DNA of 64,000 nucleotides from NCBI RefSeq assembly GCF_900094575.1, contig NZ_FMAE01000005.1, positions 300,052 through 364,051 of the forward strand. The letters are read 5' to 3'. This DNA is from Bradyrhizobium yuanmingense (GTDB taxonomy: Bacteria > Pseudomonadota > Alphaproteobacteria > Rhizobiales > Xanthobacteraceae). The position numbers were made by a program, and so were the translations under genes. Below the pieces are notes generated by a model. The model worked only from the letters and a program-made list of their open reading frames with translations, had not been told where the DNA came from and did no database searches. Of this stretch, positions 47,557 through 59,492 are shown one piece after another; position 1 is the first letter of the stretch; each line of letters opens with the position of its first letter.

Positions 47557-48369
47557 CTACTCCGCCGGATTGGCCGGCGTCGACACGTCAGTGCCGGTGG
47601 CAGCCTGTGCGGCGGCCGCTTTCCTCTCCACCATCGCCACCGCGAGGATCGAGCCCTCGTAGAGCGCCATCAGCGGAAACGCGAGGGAGCACTGGCTGAG
47701 CACGTCGGGCGGCGTCAGCACGGCTGCGATCACGAAGGCCATGACGATGAAGTAGCGGCGCTTCTCGCGCAACATCGTCGAGCTGACGATGCCGATCCGC
47801 CCGAGCAGCGTCAGGATCACCGGCAGCTGGAAGGCGATGCCGAAGGCGAAGATCAGCGACATCATCAGCGACAGATATTCGCCGACCTTGGGCAGCAGCT
47901 GGATCTGCGCGGTCTCGTCGCCGCCGGTCTGCTGCATGCCGAGCGAGAAGCGCACCAGCATCGGCAGCACGACGAAATAGACCAGCGCCGCGCCGAGGAC
48001 GAAGAAGAACGGCGTCGCGACCAGATACGGCAGGAACGCCTGCTTCTCGTGCTTGTAGAGCCCGGGCGCGACGAACTTGTAGATCTGCGTCGCCACGATC
48101 GGGAACGAGATGAAGCCGGCGCCGAACAGCGCGAGCTTGAGCTGGGTGACGAAATATTCGAGCAGCGCCGTGTAGATGAATTTCGAGTTCTCCGGCCCCG
48201 CAATCCACACGAACGGCCAGACAAGCACGTTGTAGATCTGCTTGGCGAAGAAGAAGCAGAAGATGAAGGCCAGGCCAAAGCCGAGCAGCGCCTTGATCAG
48301 CCGCGAGCGCAGCTCGATCAAATGGTCCATCAGCGGGGCTTTGCTGGCCTCGATATCGGCGTCGGTCAT
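47557..48369 (-). CDS. tatC: Sec-independent protein translocase TatC
   Basis: 270 aa, six membrane helices. N-terminal P-L-M-D-H-L-I-E-L-R-S-R-L, including the signal-recognition E-L-R motif, and F-x-F x repeats; the glutamate in the second periplasmic loop region and P-P-D-V-L-S-Q in the last loop are conserved. With TatB it binds twin-arginine signals; the hydrolase at 16150 is one likely client. ATGA overlap with tatB. Confidence 0.97.
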   Translation of the reverse strand: MTDADIEASKAPLMDHLIELRSRLIKALLGFGLAFIFCFFFAKQIYNVLVWPFVWIAGPENSKFIYTALLEYFVTQLKLALFGAGFISFPIVATQIYKFVAPGLYKHEKQAFLPYLVATPFFFVLGAALVYFVVLPMLVRFSLGMQQTGGDETAQIQLLPKVGEYLSLMMSLIFAFGIAFQLPVILTLLGRIGIVSSTMLREKRRYFIVMAFVIAAVLTPPDVLSQCSLAFPLMALYEGSILAVAMVERKAAAAQAATGTDVSTPANPAE

Positions 48370-48860
48370 GACGCTTTGGCGTCCTTGATCGCTTCGGATG
48401 GCGCGGTGTCCTGCGCAACCTCTGCCTGTTCGACCTCACGGGTGATCGCGAGCGGCTCGTTCGCGGCCGCATGCGCTTCGGCTTCCATGAAGGTCGACGG
48501 CGTCGGGGTCTCCGGTGTCGTGGGCGTGACGGGCGGATCGATGGCAGTAGCGGCCGGCGTCTCGGCCGGCTTGTCCAGCGCATCGATGCGAAGCGCGTCG
48601 CTCACGTCCTTCTGGAGCGAGCTCATCGGATTGAAACCCGTGGCGGCTTCCTTGACCTCGTCGAAGCTTTTCTTGAGGTCGGCCATCTCGGCCTCACGCA
48701 TCGCCTCCTGGAACTGGCCCTGGAATTCGGCCGCCATCTTGCGCGCCTTGCCCATCCACTGCCCGACCGTGCGCAGCACGCCCGGCAGCTCTTTCGGGCC
48801 GATGGCGATCAGGGCCACGACCCCGATGAGGACCAGTTCACTCCACCCGATGTCGAACAT
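48366..48860 (-). CDS. tatB: Sec-independent protein translocase TatB
   Basis: 164 aa. One N-terminal helix M-F-D-I-G-W-S-E-L-V-L-I-G-V-V-A, followed by the hinge G-P-K-E-L-P and an amphipathic helix (L-R-T-V-G-Q-W-M-G-K-A-R-K-M), both TatB hallmarks. Acidic, Pro/Thr-rich C-terminal tail, probably unstructured (T-P-T-T-P-E-T-P-T-P). Located between tatA (90-nt gap) and tatC (4-nt overlap). Confidence 0.97.
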   Translation of the reverse strand: MFDIGWSELVLIGVVALIAIGPKELPGVLRTVGQWMGKARKMAAEFQGQFQEAMREAEMADLKKSFDEVKEAATGFNPMSSLQKDVSDALRIDALDKPAETPAATAIDPPVTPTTPETPTPSTFMEAEAHAAANEPLAITREVEQAEVAQDTAPSEAIKDAKAS

Positions 48861-48950
48861 GAGGTCTTCCGTTCACGCGAAGCCGGAGCCGGCCCAATCC
48901 CTTGCGCGCAGGATCGGGCCGCTACCCGCGTCTCGCGTGCTTCTTCCGGC

Positions 48951-49184
48951 TCAGACGGCCTTGCTGCCGACGTCGGACCGTGTCGCGGTCGGCGCAGCAT
49001 TGTGCTCGATCGACTTCGCCGGCTCGGGCTTCTCGGCAGCCTTGTCGTCGTCCTGCATGCCCTTCTTGAACGCCTTGATGCCCTGAGCCACGTCGCCCAT
49101 CAGATCCGAAATCTTGCCGCGGCCGAACAGCAGCAGGACCACTGCGATCACCAAGATCCAGTGCCAAATGCTGAGTGAACCCAT
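48951..49184 (-). CDS. tatA: Sec-independent protein translocase TatA
   Basis: 77 aa from the ATG at 49184 (M-G-S-L-S-I-W-H-W-I-L-V-I), with GGAGGG before it. Short hydrophobic helix, F-G-R-G-K-I hinge, then amphipathic helix (D-L-M-G-D-V-A-Q-G-I-K-A-F-K-K-G), all standard for TatA. Pore-forming subunit of the Tat translocase. First gene of tatABC. Confidence 0.97.
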   Translation of the reverse strand: MGSLSIWHWILVIAVVLLLFGRGKISDLMGDVAQGIKAFKKGMQDDDKAAEKPEPAKSIEHNAAPTATRSDVGSKAV

Positions 49185-49349
49185 CCTGCAACCCTCCAAA
49201 CGCGCATGGCCGGGGACCCGGCCGATCTCACCGAAACCTAGGCTTGGCAGACCTCAAAAACAAGGACCAAGGCAGCGCCAATTCGCTGTCGGCGCTACGC
49301 AATCTTGCTAGTGTTAACTGGTCGCAGGGGCCCGTATTTCGCCGGTACG

Positions 49350-50105
49350 TCAGTCCTCGGCGCCGCCTTCGCCGCCACCCTCATTGCCGCCTTCTGGCGG
49401 GCTCTCAGGCTCGACCGCAGGCGCAAGGGCGAGATCGAGGTCATCGCCCGGTTCCAGCGGATCCTCGTCCTCCCGCAGGGCCGGATCATCCGACGGCGTC
49501 GGCACGCTGAACCCGGTGGGCAGACGCGAATCCAACAGTCCCGTCCCCTTCAGCTCTTCCAGGCCCGGCAGGTCGCCGAGCTGTTCCAGGGTGAACTGCG
49601 ACAGGAACTCCTCGGTGGTTCCGAAGGTTAAGGGCCGGCCCGGTGTCTTGCGCCGGCCGCGCGGCTTGATCCAGCCGGTCTCCAGCAGCACGTCGAGCGT
49701 GCCCTTCGACGTGACGACGCCGCGGATCTCCTCGATCTCGGCCCGCGTCACCGGCTGGTGATAGGCGATGATCGCGAGCACCTCGATTGCGGCCCGCGAC
49801 AGGCGGCGGGTCTCGGTGCTCTCCCGCGTCATCAGCCAGGCCAGATCGCCCGCGGTGCGGAACGTCCATTTATTGGCGACGCGAACGAGATTGACGCCGC
49901 GCGAGGCATAATCGGCCTGCAACTGCTCGAGCGCAGCCTTGACGTCGACGCCCTCGGGCATGCGCTTGGCCAGCGTCGCGGTGTCCAGCGGTTCATTCGA
50001 GGCGAACAGCAGCGCCTCCAGCAGCCGCAACTCCTCGGGACGCGCCTGGGATTCGTTCTCCATCGGCTCGGCCTCTTCTACCCGCACTTCAGCCAGGCTT
50101 GCCAT
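49350..50105 (-). CDS. scpB: Segregation and condensation protein B
   Basis: 251 aa from the ATG at 50105, with AAGGAGAA before it. Two winged-helix domains: R-L-L-E-A-L-L-F-A-S-N-E-P-L near the start and R-L-S-R-A-A-I-E-V-L-A-I-I-A-Y-H-Q-P-V-T-R-A-E-I with G-T-L-D-V-L-L-E in the second. Acidic Gly/Glu-rich tail. With ScpA and SMC it forms the bacterial condensin. 21 nt after scpA, same strand. Confidence 0.96.
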   Translation of the reverse strand: MASLAEVRVEEAEPMENESQARPEELRLLEALLFASNEPLDTATLAKRMPEGVDVKAALEQLQADYASRGVNLVRVANKWTFRTAGDLAWLMTRESTETRRLSRAAIEVLAIIAYHQPVTRAEIEEIRGVVTSKGTLDVLLETGWIKPRGRRKTPGRPLTFGTTEEFLSQFTLEQLGDLPGLEELKGTGLLDSRLPTGFSVPTPSDDPALREDEDPLEPGDDLDLALAPAVEPESPPEGGNEGGGEGGAED

Positions 50106-50126
50106 GGCAGATTCTCCTTCTTGCAC

Positions 50127-50966
50127 TTAAGCGACCGGCGCATCAGGCGCAGGAGCTGCGTCCGGGACCGGTTTTGGGCGCCCCTTCCGGAAATAGATCG
50201 GCGCAAACGCTTCCTTCTGATTCAGCTCGAGCTGACCTTCGCGCACCAGTTCGAGCGCGGCGGCAAAGCTCGAGGCGAACACCGTCGCGCGCTGCGTCGG
50301 GTCGGCGACATGCCGGATCAGGAAGTCGTCGAGAACACCCCAATCGTCCTGCTCGGTGATGCTGCCGACCAGCCGCTCCAGCGTGGCGCGTGCTTCGGCG
50401 AGCGACCACACCGTGCGCTTGGCCAGATGCACGCTCGCCAGCACGCGCGACTGGCGTTGCGCGGCATAGGCGGTGAGCAAATCATAGAGCGTGGCCGTGT
50501 ATTTCGGGTGCTTGATCTCGGCGATGTGCTCGGGCTCGCCACGCGCGAAGATGTCGCGCTGCAATTGTGGCCTGTTCATCAGCCGGTTGGCGGCTTCGCG
50601 AATGGCTTCCAGGCGGCGCAGCCGGTTGGCGAGCGCCGTCGCCATCTGCTCGGCGCTCGGGCCTTCCGCGCTCGGCGGCTCCGGCAGCAGCAGGCGCGAC
50701 TTCAGGAAGGCAAGCCATGCGGCCATCACCAGATAGTCCGCGGCGAGCTCCAGCCGGATCTTTCGCGCGGCTTCGATGAAATGGAGGTACTGGTCGGCGA
50801 GCGCGAGAATCGAAATCTTGGCGAGATCGACCTTCTGCTGCCGCGCCAGCGCAAGCAACAAATCGAGCGGGCCCTCATAGCCCTCGACGTCCACCACCAA
50901 CGCCGGCTCACCCTCGGCGAGCTCTGCGGGCCGCCCGGTTTCGAACGATAGGATTTCTGCAGTCAT
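50127..50966 (-). CDS. scpA: Segregation and condensation protein A
   Basis: 279 aa. Kleisin signature near the N terminus: Y-E-G-P-L-D-L-L-L-A-L-A-R, then D-Q-Y-L-H-F-I-E-A-A; C-terminal winged helix ends with L-V-R-E-G-Q-L-E-L-N-Q-K-E-A-F-A-P-I-Y. Bridges SMC heads with ScpB. The start overlaps the end of nagZ by 4 nt, a conserved alphaproteobacterial coupling. Confidence 0.97.
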   Translation of the reverse strand: MTAEILSFETGRPAELAEGEPALVVDVEGYEGPLDLLLALARQQKVDLAKISILALADQYLHFIEAARKIRLELAADYLVMAAWLAFLKSRLLLPEPPSAEGPSAEQMATALANRLRRLEAIREAANRLMNRPQLQRDIFARGEPEHIAEIKHPKYTATLYDLLTAYAAQRQSRVLASVHLAKRTVWSLAEARATLERLVGSITEQDDWGVLDDFLIRHVADPTQRATVFASSFAAALELVREGQLELNQKEAFAPIYFRKGRPKPVPDAAPAPDAPVA

Positions 50967-51991
50967 GCCGATGCCGTGTTTGCCCGTGCGATCAATGCAT
51001 CCAGTTCGGCGCGTGCGGCCACGCGGTCGAACGGCTGCGGCGGCTTGCGTGCGGCGAGCGCGGCGTTCGCCCGCTCCAGCGCCCCACCGGCCAGTTCAGG
51101 TGTCTCGCCGGCGACGTCGCGCATCTCCTCGATGTTGCCGTTGCAATGCAGGGCCACGTCGCAGCCGGCCGCGAAGATCGCGCGAGTCCGCTCGGCGATA
51201 TTTCCCGACAGCGCGTTCATTGACACGTCATCACTCATTAACAAACCCTGGAACCCGATTGCGCCGCGAATCACGTCAGCAATCATTGTCGCAGATGTCG
51301 TCGCCGGATGGGCGGGGTCGAAGGCGCTAAACACAACATGTGCAGTCATCGCCATCGGCAGATCAGCCAGCGGTTTGAATGCGGCGAAATCGGTCCGCTC
51401 CAGCTCGTCCCGGGGCGTGTCGACGGTCGGCAGCTTGAAATGGGTGTCGGCGGTGGCGCGGCCATGCCCGGGAATATGCTTGAGCACCGGCAGCACGCCG
51501 CCCTGCTCCAGGCCCTCGGTGACTGCACGGGCGATCGCCGCGACCTTGCCCGGCTCCGTGCCGTAGGCCCGGTTACCAATGACCGCATCGGCGCCCGGCA
51601 CCGGCACGTCGGCCAGCGGCAGGCAATCCACGGTGATGCCGAGATCGGCGAGATCGGCTGCGATCAGGCGGGCACTGAGGCGCGCCGCAGTGAGCCCGAG
51701 GGCCGAATCAGTGTCGTACAAATTCGCGAATACGGCCCCCGGCGGATAAACCGGCCAGTGTGGCGGCCCCAGCCGCTGCACCCGTCCCCCCTCCTGGTCG
51801 ATCAGGACCGGCGCGTCGGGGGCCTTCGCGACCGAACGCAATTCTGCAACCAACGCAGCAACTTGTGCTGGTGTTGCGACATTACGCTTGAACAGGATGA
51901 AGCCCCATGGGCGTTCGGCACGGATAAACTCCCGCTCGGCGGCGGTCAGTTCCGTTCCGGATACGCCGGTAATGAAGGCCCGCGTGCTCAT
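50963..51991 (-). CDS. nagZ: Beta-N-acetylhexosaminidase (cell-wall recycling)
   Basis: 342 aa, glycoside hydrolase family 3. The catalytic histidine loop K-H-I-P-G-H-G-R-A-T-A-D-T-H and the nucleophile Asp in G-L-L-M-S-D-D-V-S-M are present. Removes GlcNAc from anhydro-muropeptides in the cytosol, a step that feeds inducers of beta-lactamase regulation. Upstream of scpA; downstream of the SPOR gene by 46 nt. Confidence 0.96.
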   Translation of the reverse strand: MSTRAFITGVSGTELTAAEREFIRAERPWGFILFKRNVATPAQVAALVAELRSVAKAPDAPVLIDQEGGRVQRLGPPHWPVYPPGAVFANLYDTDSALGLTAARLSARLIAADLADLGITVDCLPLADVPVPGADAVIGNRAYGTEPGKVAAIARAVTEGLEQGGVLPVLKHIPGHGRATADTHFKLPTVDTPRDELERTDFAAFKPLADLPMAMTAHVVFSAFDPAHPATTSATMIADVIRGAIGFQGLLMSDDVSMNALSGNIAERTRAIFAAGCDVALHCNGNIEEMRDVAGETPELAGGALERANAALAARKPPQPFDRVAARAELDALIARANTASA

Positions 51992-52037
51992 AACGGCCGA
52001 TTAACTCTGCCCCGCGAGGGGGTCAAGGAAACGACCG

Positions 52038-53588
52038 TTAATTCCTCTGGACGAAGCAGGCAGACAGGCCTGCGGACTTCAGATTGTTGCAGGCTTGCGT
52101 CGCTTCCTCGGCCGAACCATAGGGGCCGGCGAAGGCGCGGTAGACGACTCCCTTGCCCTTGTCGGTGAGGTCGACACGCTTGATGACGGGCGAACGGGAG
52201 CCGAGCACGCTGCCGTATTTGCTCTGAAGCACCCGGTAGGATGCGGCGGCGCTATCCTCGCTCTGCTGCGAGGAGACTTGCACGATGTAGCCGCCACCGC
52301 TGCTGGTGGGCGCGATCTGCGTCGGGTTGGTCGCAGCTATCCGCTGCGGCGGCTCGGCCGACGGGGACGATTGCGGCGCCAGCGACATCGGCTGGTTGGC
52401 GCTGGCATTGGCCGAGGTCGGCGGATTGCGCGGCGCGGCGGGCGCAACCGGCGCGGCAACGGGCTTCGGCGCCGCGGGCGCCGGCTTGGCGGCGGCCGAT
52501 TGCGGCACGGCGCTATCGGTCTGATCGCCCTTCACCGCAACGGTCCTGATCGCGCGCGGCGAATTGTTCGGCAGCGTGCCGTTGCTCGGGCTCGGACCCG
52601 CGCTCGGCGGCGGCACGGTGGATGGTGACACGCTCGCCACCGAGGGCGGATTCGCATTCTGGTTCAGCGGCGGGAACACCACGCGCGGCCCGCCCGCCTT
52701 GGCGTTGACGTCGACGGGCGCCTCCTCGCGCGGCACGATCTTTTCAGTGCCGTCACCGCTGACCATGCGATCCGGCACCTTGGCCGCGGAGTCCGTCGGC
52801 GCCGGCACGATCTTGGTCGGGGTGTTGTCGGCCTTGATGATCGGCGGCTCGCCGCTGCGAGGCGAGCCGATATAGGTCTTGTAGGCGAATGCAGCACCGG
52901 TGCCGAGCACGGCAAGCGCCAGGATCGCCGCGACCGTCATCATGCCGCCGCGCTGCTTCTTCGGCTCCTCGACCTCGTCCTCCGGATAGTCGCTCTGGTC
53001 GGCGTAAGGGTCGTCGGGATAGGCCGGCTCGCGCTGATAGTCCTGCTCGCCTGTCTCCAGCCGACCATAGAGCGCATCGTCGTAGCGCGACGGATCGGGC
53101 TGCGCATACGGCTCCTGATAGGATTGCTCCTGGTAGGCCTGACCATGCTGCTGATAGGCCTGCTCCTGATGAGCCTGATCTTGATGAGCCTGATCTTGAT
53201 AGGTGTCCTGATAGGCCTGGGGCTGATAAACGACAGGCTCGGGCGCGGCAGACTTGGCGGCGTAGCGATGCAGCGGGTGGACCGGGCTTACGGTGACCGG
53301 ATAGTCAGGCTCCGGCGCGGGTGCCGGCTGCGGTTGCACGTTGGCACGCCGCATCCATGAGGGCGGCGACGGTGCCTGCTCCGCGTAGTCCTGCTGATCA
53401 TCGAGCTGGCGGTAATCGTGGTCCTGATAGCTCTGGACCGGCGGACGCGACTGCGCTGCAAACGGATCGGTCTGCCCGATCAGACGGGCGAGCTCGGCCA
53501 ACGGATCGCTATCCGCCTTCCCATGCTGGTCGCCGCCGCGACCATAGTCATCGGAAGGAAACGGTCTGTCCTGATATCGTTCGGCCAT
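52038..53588 (-). CDS. SPOR-domain membrane protein with Gln-rich repeats
   Basis: 516 aa from the ATG at 53588 (MAERYQDRPFPSDDYGRG); an upstream in-frame start exists. The cytoplasmic N half is extremely rich in Gln, Tyr, Asp and His with short tandem repeats (A-Y-Q-D-T-Y-Q-D-Q-A-H-Q-D-Q-A-H-Q-E). One membrane helix (T-V-A-A-I-L-A-L-A-V-L-G-T-G-A-A-F-A-Y) near 240 is followed by a long Pro/Ala periplasmic linker and a C-terminal SPOR domain (Y-I-V-Q-V-S-S-Q-Q-S-E-D-S-A, R-A-F-A-G-P-Y-G-S-A-E-E-A), which binds denuded peptidoglycan at the septum. Likely division or envelope role, FtsN-like in layout. Confidence 0.9.
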   Translation of the reverse strand: MAERYQDRPFPSDDYGRGGDQHGKADSDPLAELARLIGQTDPFAAQSRPPVQSYQDHDYRQLDDQQDYAEQAPSPPSWMRRANVQPQPAPAPEPDYPVTVSPVHPLHRYAAKSAAPEPVVYQPQAYQDTYQDQAHQDQAHQEQAYQQHGQAYQEQSYQEPYAQPDPSRYDDALYGRLETGEQDYQREPAYPDDPYADQSDYPEDEVEEPKKQRGGMMTVAAILALAVLGTGAAFAYKTYIGSPRSGEPPIIKADNTPTKIVPAPTDSAAKVPDRMVSGDGTEKIVPREEAPVDVNAKAGGPRVVFPPLNQNANPPSVASVSPSTVPPPSAGPSPSNGTLPNNSPRAIRTVAVKGDQTDSAVPQSAAAKPAPAAPKPVAAPVAPAAPRNPPTSANASANQPMSLAPQSSPSAEPPQRIAATNPTQIAPTSSGGGYIVQVSSQQSEDSAAASYRVLQSKYGSVLGSRSPVIKRVDLTDKGKGVVYRAFAGPYGSAEEATQACNNLKSAGLSACFVQRN

Positions 53589-53728
53589 CGTGATGATGCG
53601 TCCCTTCGGGAAAGCCGCGCGCCCCTCGACCAAGGCACGGCTTTCAACCCACAAGGCTTTCAACCAAGTCTAAGCGATCCGGCTTCTGCCGGTTACCCCC
53701 GAATTCCCCTTAAGTAGTTCGCCCCAAA

Positions 53729-55519
53729 CTACCGCATCTCGTCCGGGGCATGGACGCCGAGGATGGCGAGGCCCGATGCCAGGACCGAGACGACGCCCTG
53801 GACCATTGCCAATCGCGCCTTTGTAAGATCTGCATCATTATTGATAATGAAGCGTAAATAGGGCAAATCGCGCCCTTTCGTCCAAAGTGCATGAAATTCG
53901 CTGGCTAAATCATAGAGATAAAAGGCAATTCGGTGCGGCTCATGGGCCGCGGCGGCAGCTTCCAGCATGCGCGGATAAATTGCGAGGCGCTTAAGAAGAT
54001 CGAGCTCGACGGGGTCCGACAGCCGTTCCACCGCCGACTCAGCGAGCCATGCGATCCGCGCGCCGGCATCCTCCGGGAGTTCCGGGAACACCTCGGCGCG
54101 AGCATTGCGGAAGATCGAGTGACCGCGAGCATGGCCGTACTGGACGTAGAACACCGGGTTGTCGCGCGACTGTTCCATGACCTTGGCGAGGTCGAAATCG
54201 AGCACCGCGTCGTTCTTCCGGTACAGCATCATGAAGCGGACGGCGTCCTGGCCGACTTCATCCACCACTTCACGTAAGGTGACGAAGTCCCCGCTCCGCT
54301 TGGACATCTTCACCGGCTCGCCGTTACGCAAGAGCTTCACCAGCTGGACGATTTTGACGTCGAGCGATCCCTTGCCCGAGGTCGTCGCTTTCACCGCCGC
54401 CTGCATGCGCTTGATGTAGCCGCCATGATCCGCGCCCCAGACGTCGATCATCTCGGCAAAGCCGCGGTCGAACTTATTCTTGTGGTAGGCGATGTCGGAG
54501 GCGAAGTAGGTGTAGGAACCATCCGACTTGATCAGCGGACGATCGACGTCGTCGCCGTAGGCGGTCGCCCTGAATAGCAGCTGCTCGCGGTCTTCCCAAT
54601 CCTCGACCGGCGCGCCCTTCGGCGGCGGCAGGCGGCCTTCGTAAATGTCGCCCTTGGCCTTCAGGAAGTCGATGGTCTCCGCAACTTTGTTGTTGCCGGT
54701 CTCGATCAGGGAGCGCTCGGAGAAGAACACGTCGTGGCGGATGTTGAGGGCGGCGAGATCGTCCTTGATCTCGTCCATCATCATCGCGATGGCCTTGGCG
54801 CGCACGGTCGGCAGCCACTGGGCCTCGCTCATCGCGAGCAGCTTGTCGCCATGCTCCGTCGCCAGCGCCTGCCCGACCGGCTTGAGGTAGTCGCCGGGAT
54901 AGAGCCCTTCCGGGATCGCGCCGATGTCCTCGCCGAGCGCCTCGCGATACCGCAGGAAGGCCGAGCGCGCGAGCACGTCGACCTGGGCGCCGGCGTCGTT
55001 GATGTAATATTCGCGCGTGACGTCGTGACCGGCGAACTGGAGCAGGCTGGCCAGCGCGTCGCCGAATACGGCGCCGCGGCAATGGCCGACATGCATCGGC
55101 CCGGTCGGATTGGCCGACACGTATTCGACATTGACCTTGGCGCCGCCCCGGATGCGGCCGTAATCGGCGCCTTCGCGCAGCACCGTACGCAGCGCCTCGG
55201 CCCAGGCGGCCGGCTTCAGCGTCAGATTGATGAAGCCGGGACCGGCGACATCGACCCTGGCGATGAGCGCGTCGGCACGCAGCCGTTCGGCAATCTGCTC
55301 GGCGAGATCGCGCGGCTTTGCCTTTGCCTCTTTCGCAAGCACCATGGCGGCGTTGGTCGCCATGTCGCCATGGGAGGCATCGCGCGGCGGCTCGACGACG
55401 ACGCGGGAGAAATCGATGCCCTCGGGCCAGCTGGAATCCGCCGCAAGCGCGCGGCAGGCGCCGTGCACGCGTGCGAGCACGTCGGCGAACAGATGCAGCG
55501 ATGAGGATGTCTGGGGCAT
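53729..55519 (-). CDS. argS: Arginyl-tRNA synthetase
   Basis: 596 aa, class I. HIGH-like motif S-A-N-P-T-G-P-M-H-V-G-H-C-R and a KMSKS-like V-K-M-S-K-R-S-G-D-F. The C-terminal DALR anticodon domain is present (R-I-A-F-Y-L-Y-D-L-A-S-E-F-H-A-L-W). A typical bacterial enzyme. It starts 9 nt after the end of dgt, so they are co-transcribed. Confidence 0.98.
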   Translation of the reverse strand: MPQTSSSLHLFADVLARVHGACRALAADSSWPEGIDFSRVVVEPPRDASHGDMATNAAMVLAKEAKAKPRDLAEQIAERLRADALIARVDVAGPGFINLTLKPAAWAEALRTVLREGADYGRIRGGAKVNVEYVSANPTGPMHVGHCRGAVFGDALASLLQFAGHDVTREYYINDAGAQVDVLARSAFLRYREALGEDIGAIPEGLYPGDYLKPVGQALATEHGDKLLAMSEAQWLPTVRAKAIAMMMDEIKDDLAALNIRHDVFFSERSLIETGNNKVAETIDFLKAKGDIYEGRLPPPKGAPVEDWEDREQLLFRATAYGDDVDRPLIKSDGSYTYFASDIAYHKNKFDRGFAEMIDVWGADHGGYIKRMQAAVKATTSGKGSLDVKIVQLVKLLRNGEPVKMSKRSGDFVTLREVVDEVGQDAVRFMMLYRKNDAVLDFDLAKVMEQSRDNPVFYVQYGHARGHSIFRNARAEVFPELPEDAGARIAWLAESAVERLSDPVELDLLKRLAIYPRMLEAAAAAHEPHRIAFYLYDLASEFHALWTKGRDLPYLRFIINNDADLTKARLAMVQGVVSVLASGLAILGVHAPDEMR

Positions 55520-55528
55520 GGCCGCCGC

Positions 55529-56737
55529 CTAACGCAAATCCGGGGTCGAGTCAAAGAGCCGCTGGTGCTCGGTCAGGGCGAAACGGTCGGTCATTCCGGC
55601 GATGAAATTGCCGATCCGACGGGCCCGGTCGCCCTCATCGTCCGCCTCCGACCCCAGCAGCCATTCCGGCGGCAGCTCGCTGGGGGATTTCAGGTATTTT
55701 GCGAACAGGTCAAACAGGATCTGCTCGGCCTCGCCCATCACCCGCATCACCCGCGCGTGGCGGTACATGTGCTGGTACAGGAAGCGTTTGATGGCGGCCT
55801 CTTCCTCGGCCACTTCGGCGGGGAACGCGACCAGCGCCCGGCTCTGCCGGCGGACATCCTGGGCCGATTGCGGCTTCACGGCCGCGAGGTTCTTCCCTGT
55901 CTCCGCAAACACCGCTCCGATCAGGTGCGAGATCAGCTCGCGCACCAGCTCAGCACCGCGCCGGACGTCTTCAAGATCGGGATAATGCGCCGCAGTCTCG
56001 GCGATGATCTCCGCCGTCAGCGGCATCACCTTGAGATCGTCGAGCTGGAACAGGCCGGCGCGCAGACCGTCATCGATGTCGTGGGCATCATAGGCGATGT
56101 CGTCGGCGATCGCGGCGACCTGCGCCTCCAGCGAGGCGAAGCTCCACAATTCGAGATCGTAGGTCTTGACGTAGTCGGCGATCCCGACGGGAACGCCATG
56201 CTCGCGGTAGCCCCCGACCGGGGCGCCGCTGCGGTCGGTCAGCGGACCGTTATGCTTGACGATGCCTTCCAGCGATTCCCAGGTCAGGTTGAGCCCGTCG
56301 AACTCGGGATAGCGGTGCTCGAGCGAAGCCACGACGCGCAGCGTCTGGGCATTGTGGTCGAAGCCCCCGAACGCCTTCAGACAGGCGTCCAGGGCCCGCT
56401 CGCCGGCATGCCCGAACGGCGGATGACCGAGATCGTGCGCGAGCGCCAGAGTTTCGGTGAGGTCCTCGTCGAGCCCGAGCTGGCGGGCCAGCGCGCGGGC
56501 GATCTGGGCCACCTCCAGCGAATGGGTCAGCCGGGTGCGGTAGTGGTCGCCCTCGTGGAACACGAACACCTGGGTCTTGTACTTGAGGCGGCGGAACGCG
56601 GTGGAATGGATCACCCGATCGCAATCGCGCCGGAACGGGCTGCGAGTCCGGCTCGGGGGCTCGGCGACCAGTCGGCCGCGGCTGCGATCGGGGTCGCAGG
56701 CATAGGGCGCGCGGGGGGCTGCCATTCCGACGGACAC
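55529..56737 (-). CDS. dgt: dGTP triphosphohydrolase-like protein (HD domain)
   Basis: 402 aa. HD-phosphohydrolase: R-T-R-L-T-H-S-L-E-V-A-Q, H-D motif A-L-A-H-D-L-G-H-P-P-F-G-H-A, the later I-A-Y-D-A-H-D-I-D-D-G. Family type 2 dGTPases remove triphosphate from dNTPs and help balance pools. The short R-S-P-F-R-R-D-C-D-R-V-I-H-S element precedes the domain as in other alphaproteobacterial members. Divergent from erpA, with 110 nt between. Confidence 0.94.
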   Translation of the reverse strand: MSVGMAAPRAPYACDPDRSRGRLVAEPPSRTRSPFRRDCDRVIHSTAFRRLKYKTQVFVFHEGDHYRTRLTHSLEVAQIARALARQLGLDEDLTETLALAHDLGHPPFGHAGERALDACLKAFGGFDHNAQTLRVVASLEHRYPEFDGLNLTWESLEGIVKHNGPLTDRSGAPVGGYREHGVPVGIADYVKTYDLELWSFASLEAQVAAIADDIAYDAHDIDDGLRAGLFQLDDLKVMPLTAEIIAETAAHYPDLEDVRRGAELVRELISHLIGAVFAETGKNLAAVKPQSAQDVRRQSRALVAFPAEVAEEEAAIKRFLYQHMYRHARVMRVMGEAEQILFDLFAKYLKSPSELPPEWLLGSEADDEGDRARRIGNFIAGMTDRFALTEHQRLFDSTPDLR

Positions 56738-56847
56738 GGCGAATTTAGTCCCTACCCATTTGATTCTGCGTATGGTGGCACTTAACTATGTCGGGCGCGG
56801 GATACCAAATGAATTGGGTATGACGCCGGGACTATTGGAGACCAGCA

Positions 56848-57177
56848 ATGACGACTGCCGTGACCATCAGCGACCGGGCCGCACGCCGGATTGGGGAGAT
56901 CCTCAAGGGCGAAGGCTCGGGCGCGATGCTGCGCATTTCGGTCGAGGGCGGCGGCTGCTCCGGCTTCCAGTACAAGTTCGACATCGACCGCGCCCGCACC
57001 GACGACGATCTCGTGATCGAGCAGGACAATGCGGTGGTGCTGGTCGATTCCGCCTCCCAGCCGTTCCTGGCGGGGTCGCAGGTCGATTTCGTCGACGACC
57101 TGATCGGCGCCTCGTTCCGCGTCAACAATCCCAACGCCACCGCGTCCTGCGGCTGCGGGACGAGCTTCTCGGTCTAG
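56848..57177 (+). CDS. erpA: Iron-sulfur cluster insertion protein ErpA
   Basis: 109 aa, HesB/IscA A-type carrier. The three cysteines are in place: G-G-G-C-S-G-F at 35-41 region, and S-C-G-C-G-T-S-F-S-V at the C terminus. L-R-I-S-V-E-G-G-G and F-x-V-N-N-P-N-A-T-A are family marks. Carries [Fe-S] clusters to apo-targets; ilvD here has such a cluster. Stops 6 nt from the convergent hybrid kinase. Confidence 0.95.
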   Translation: MTTAVTISDRAARRIGEILKGEGSGAMLRISVEGGGCSGFQYKFDIDRARTDDDLVIEQDNAVVLVDSASQPFLAGSQVDFVDDLIGASFRVNNPNATASCGCGTSFSV

Positions 57178-57182
57178 CGCAC

Positions 57183-59492
<2,310 letters not shown>

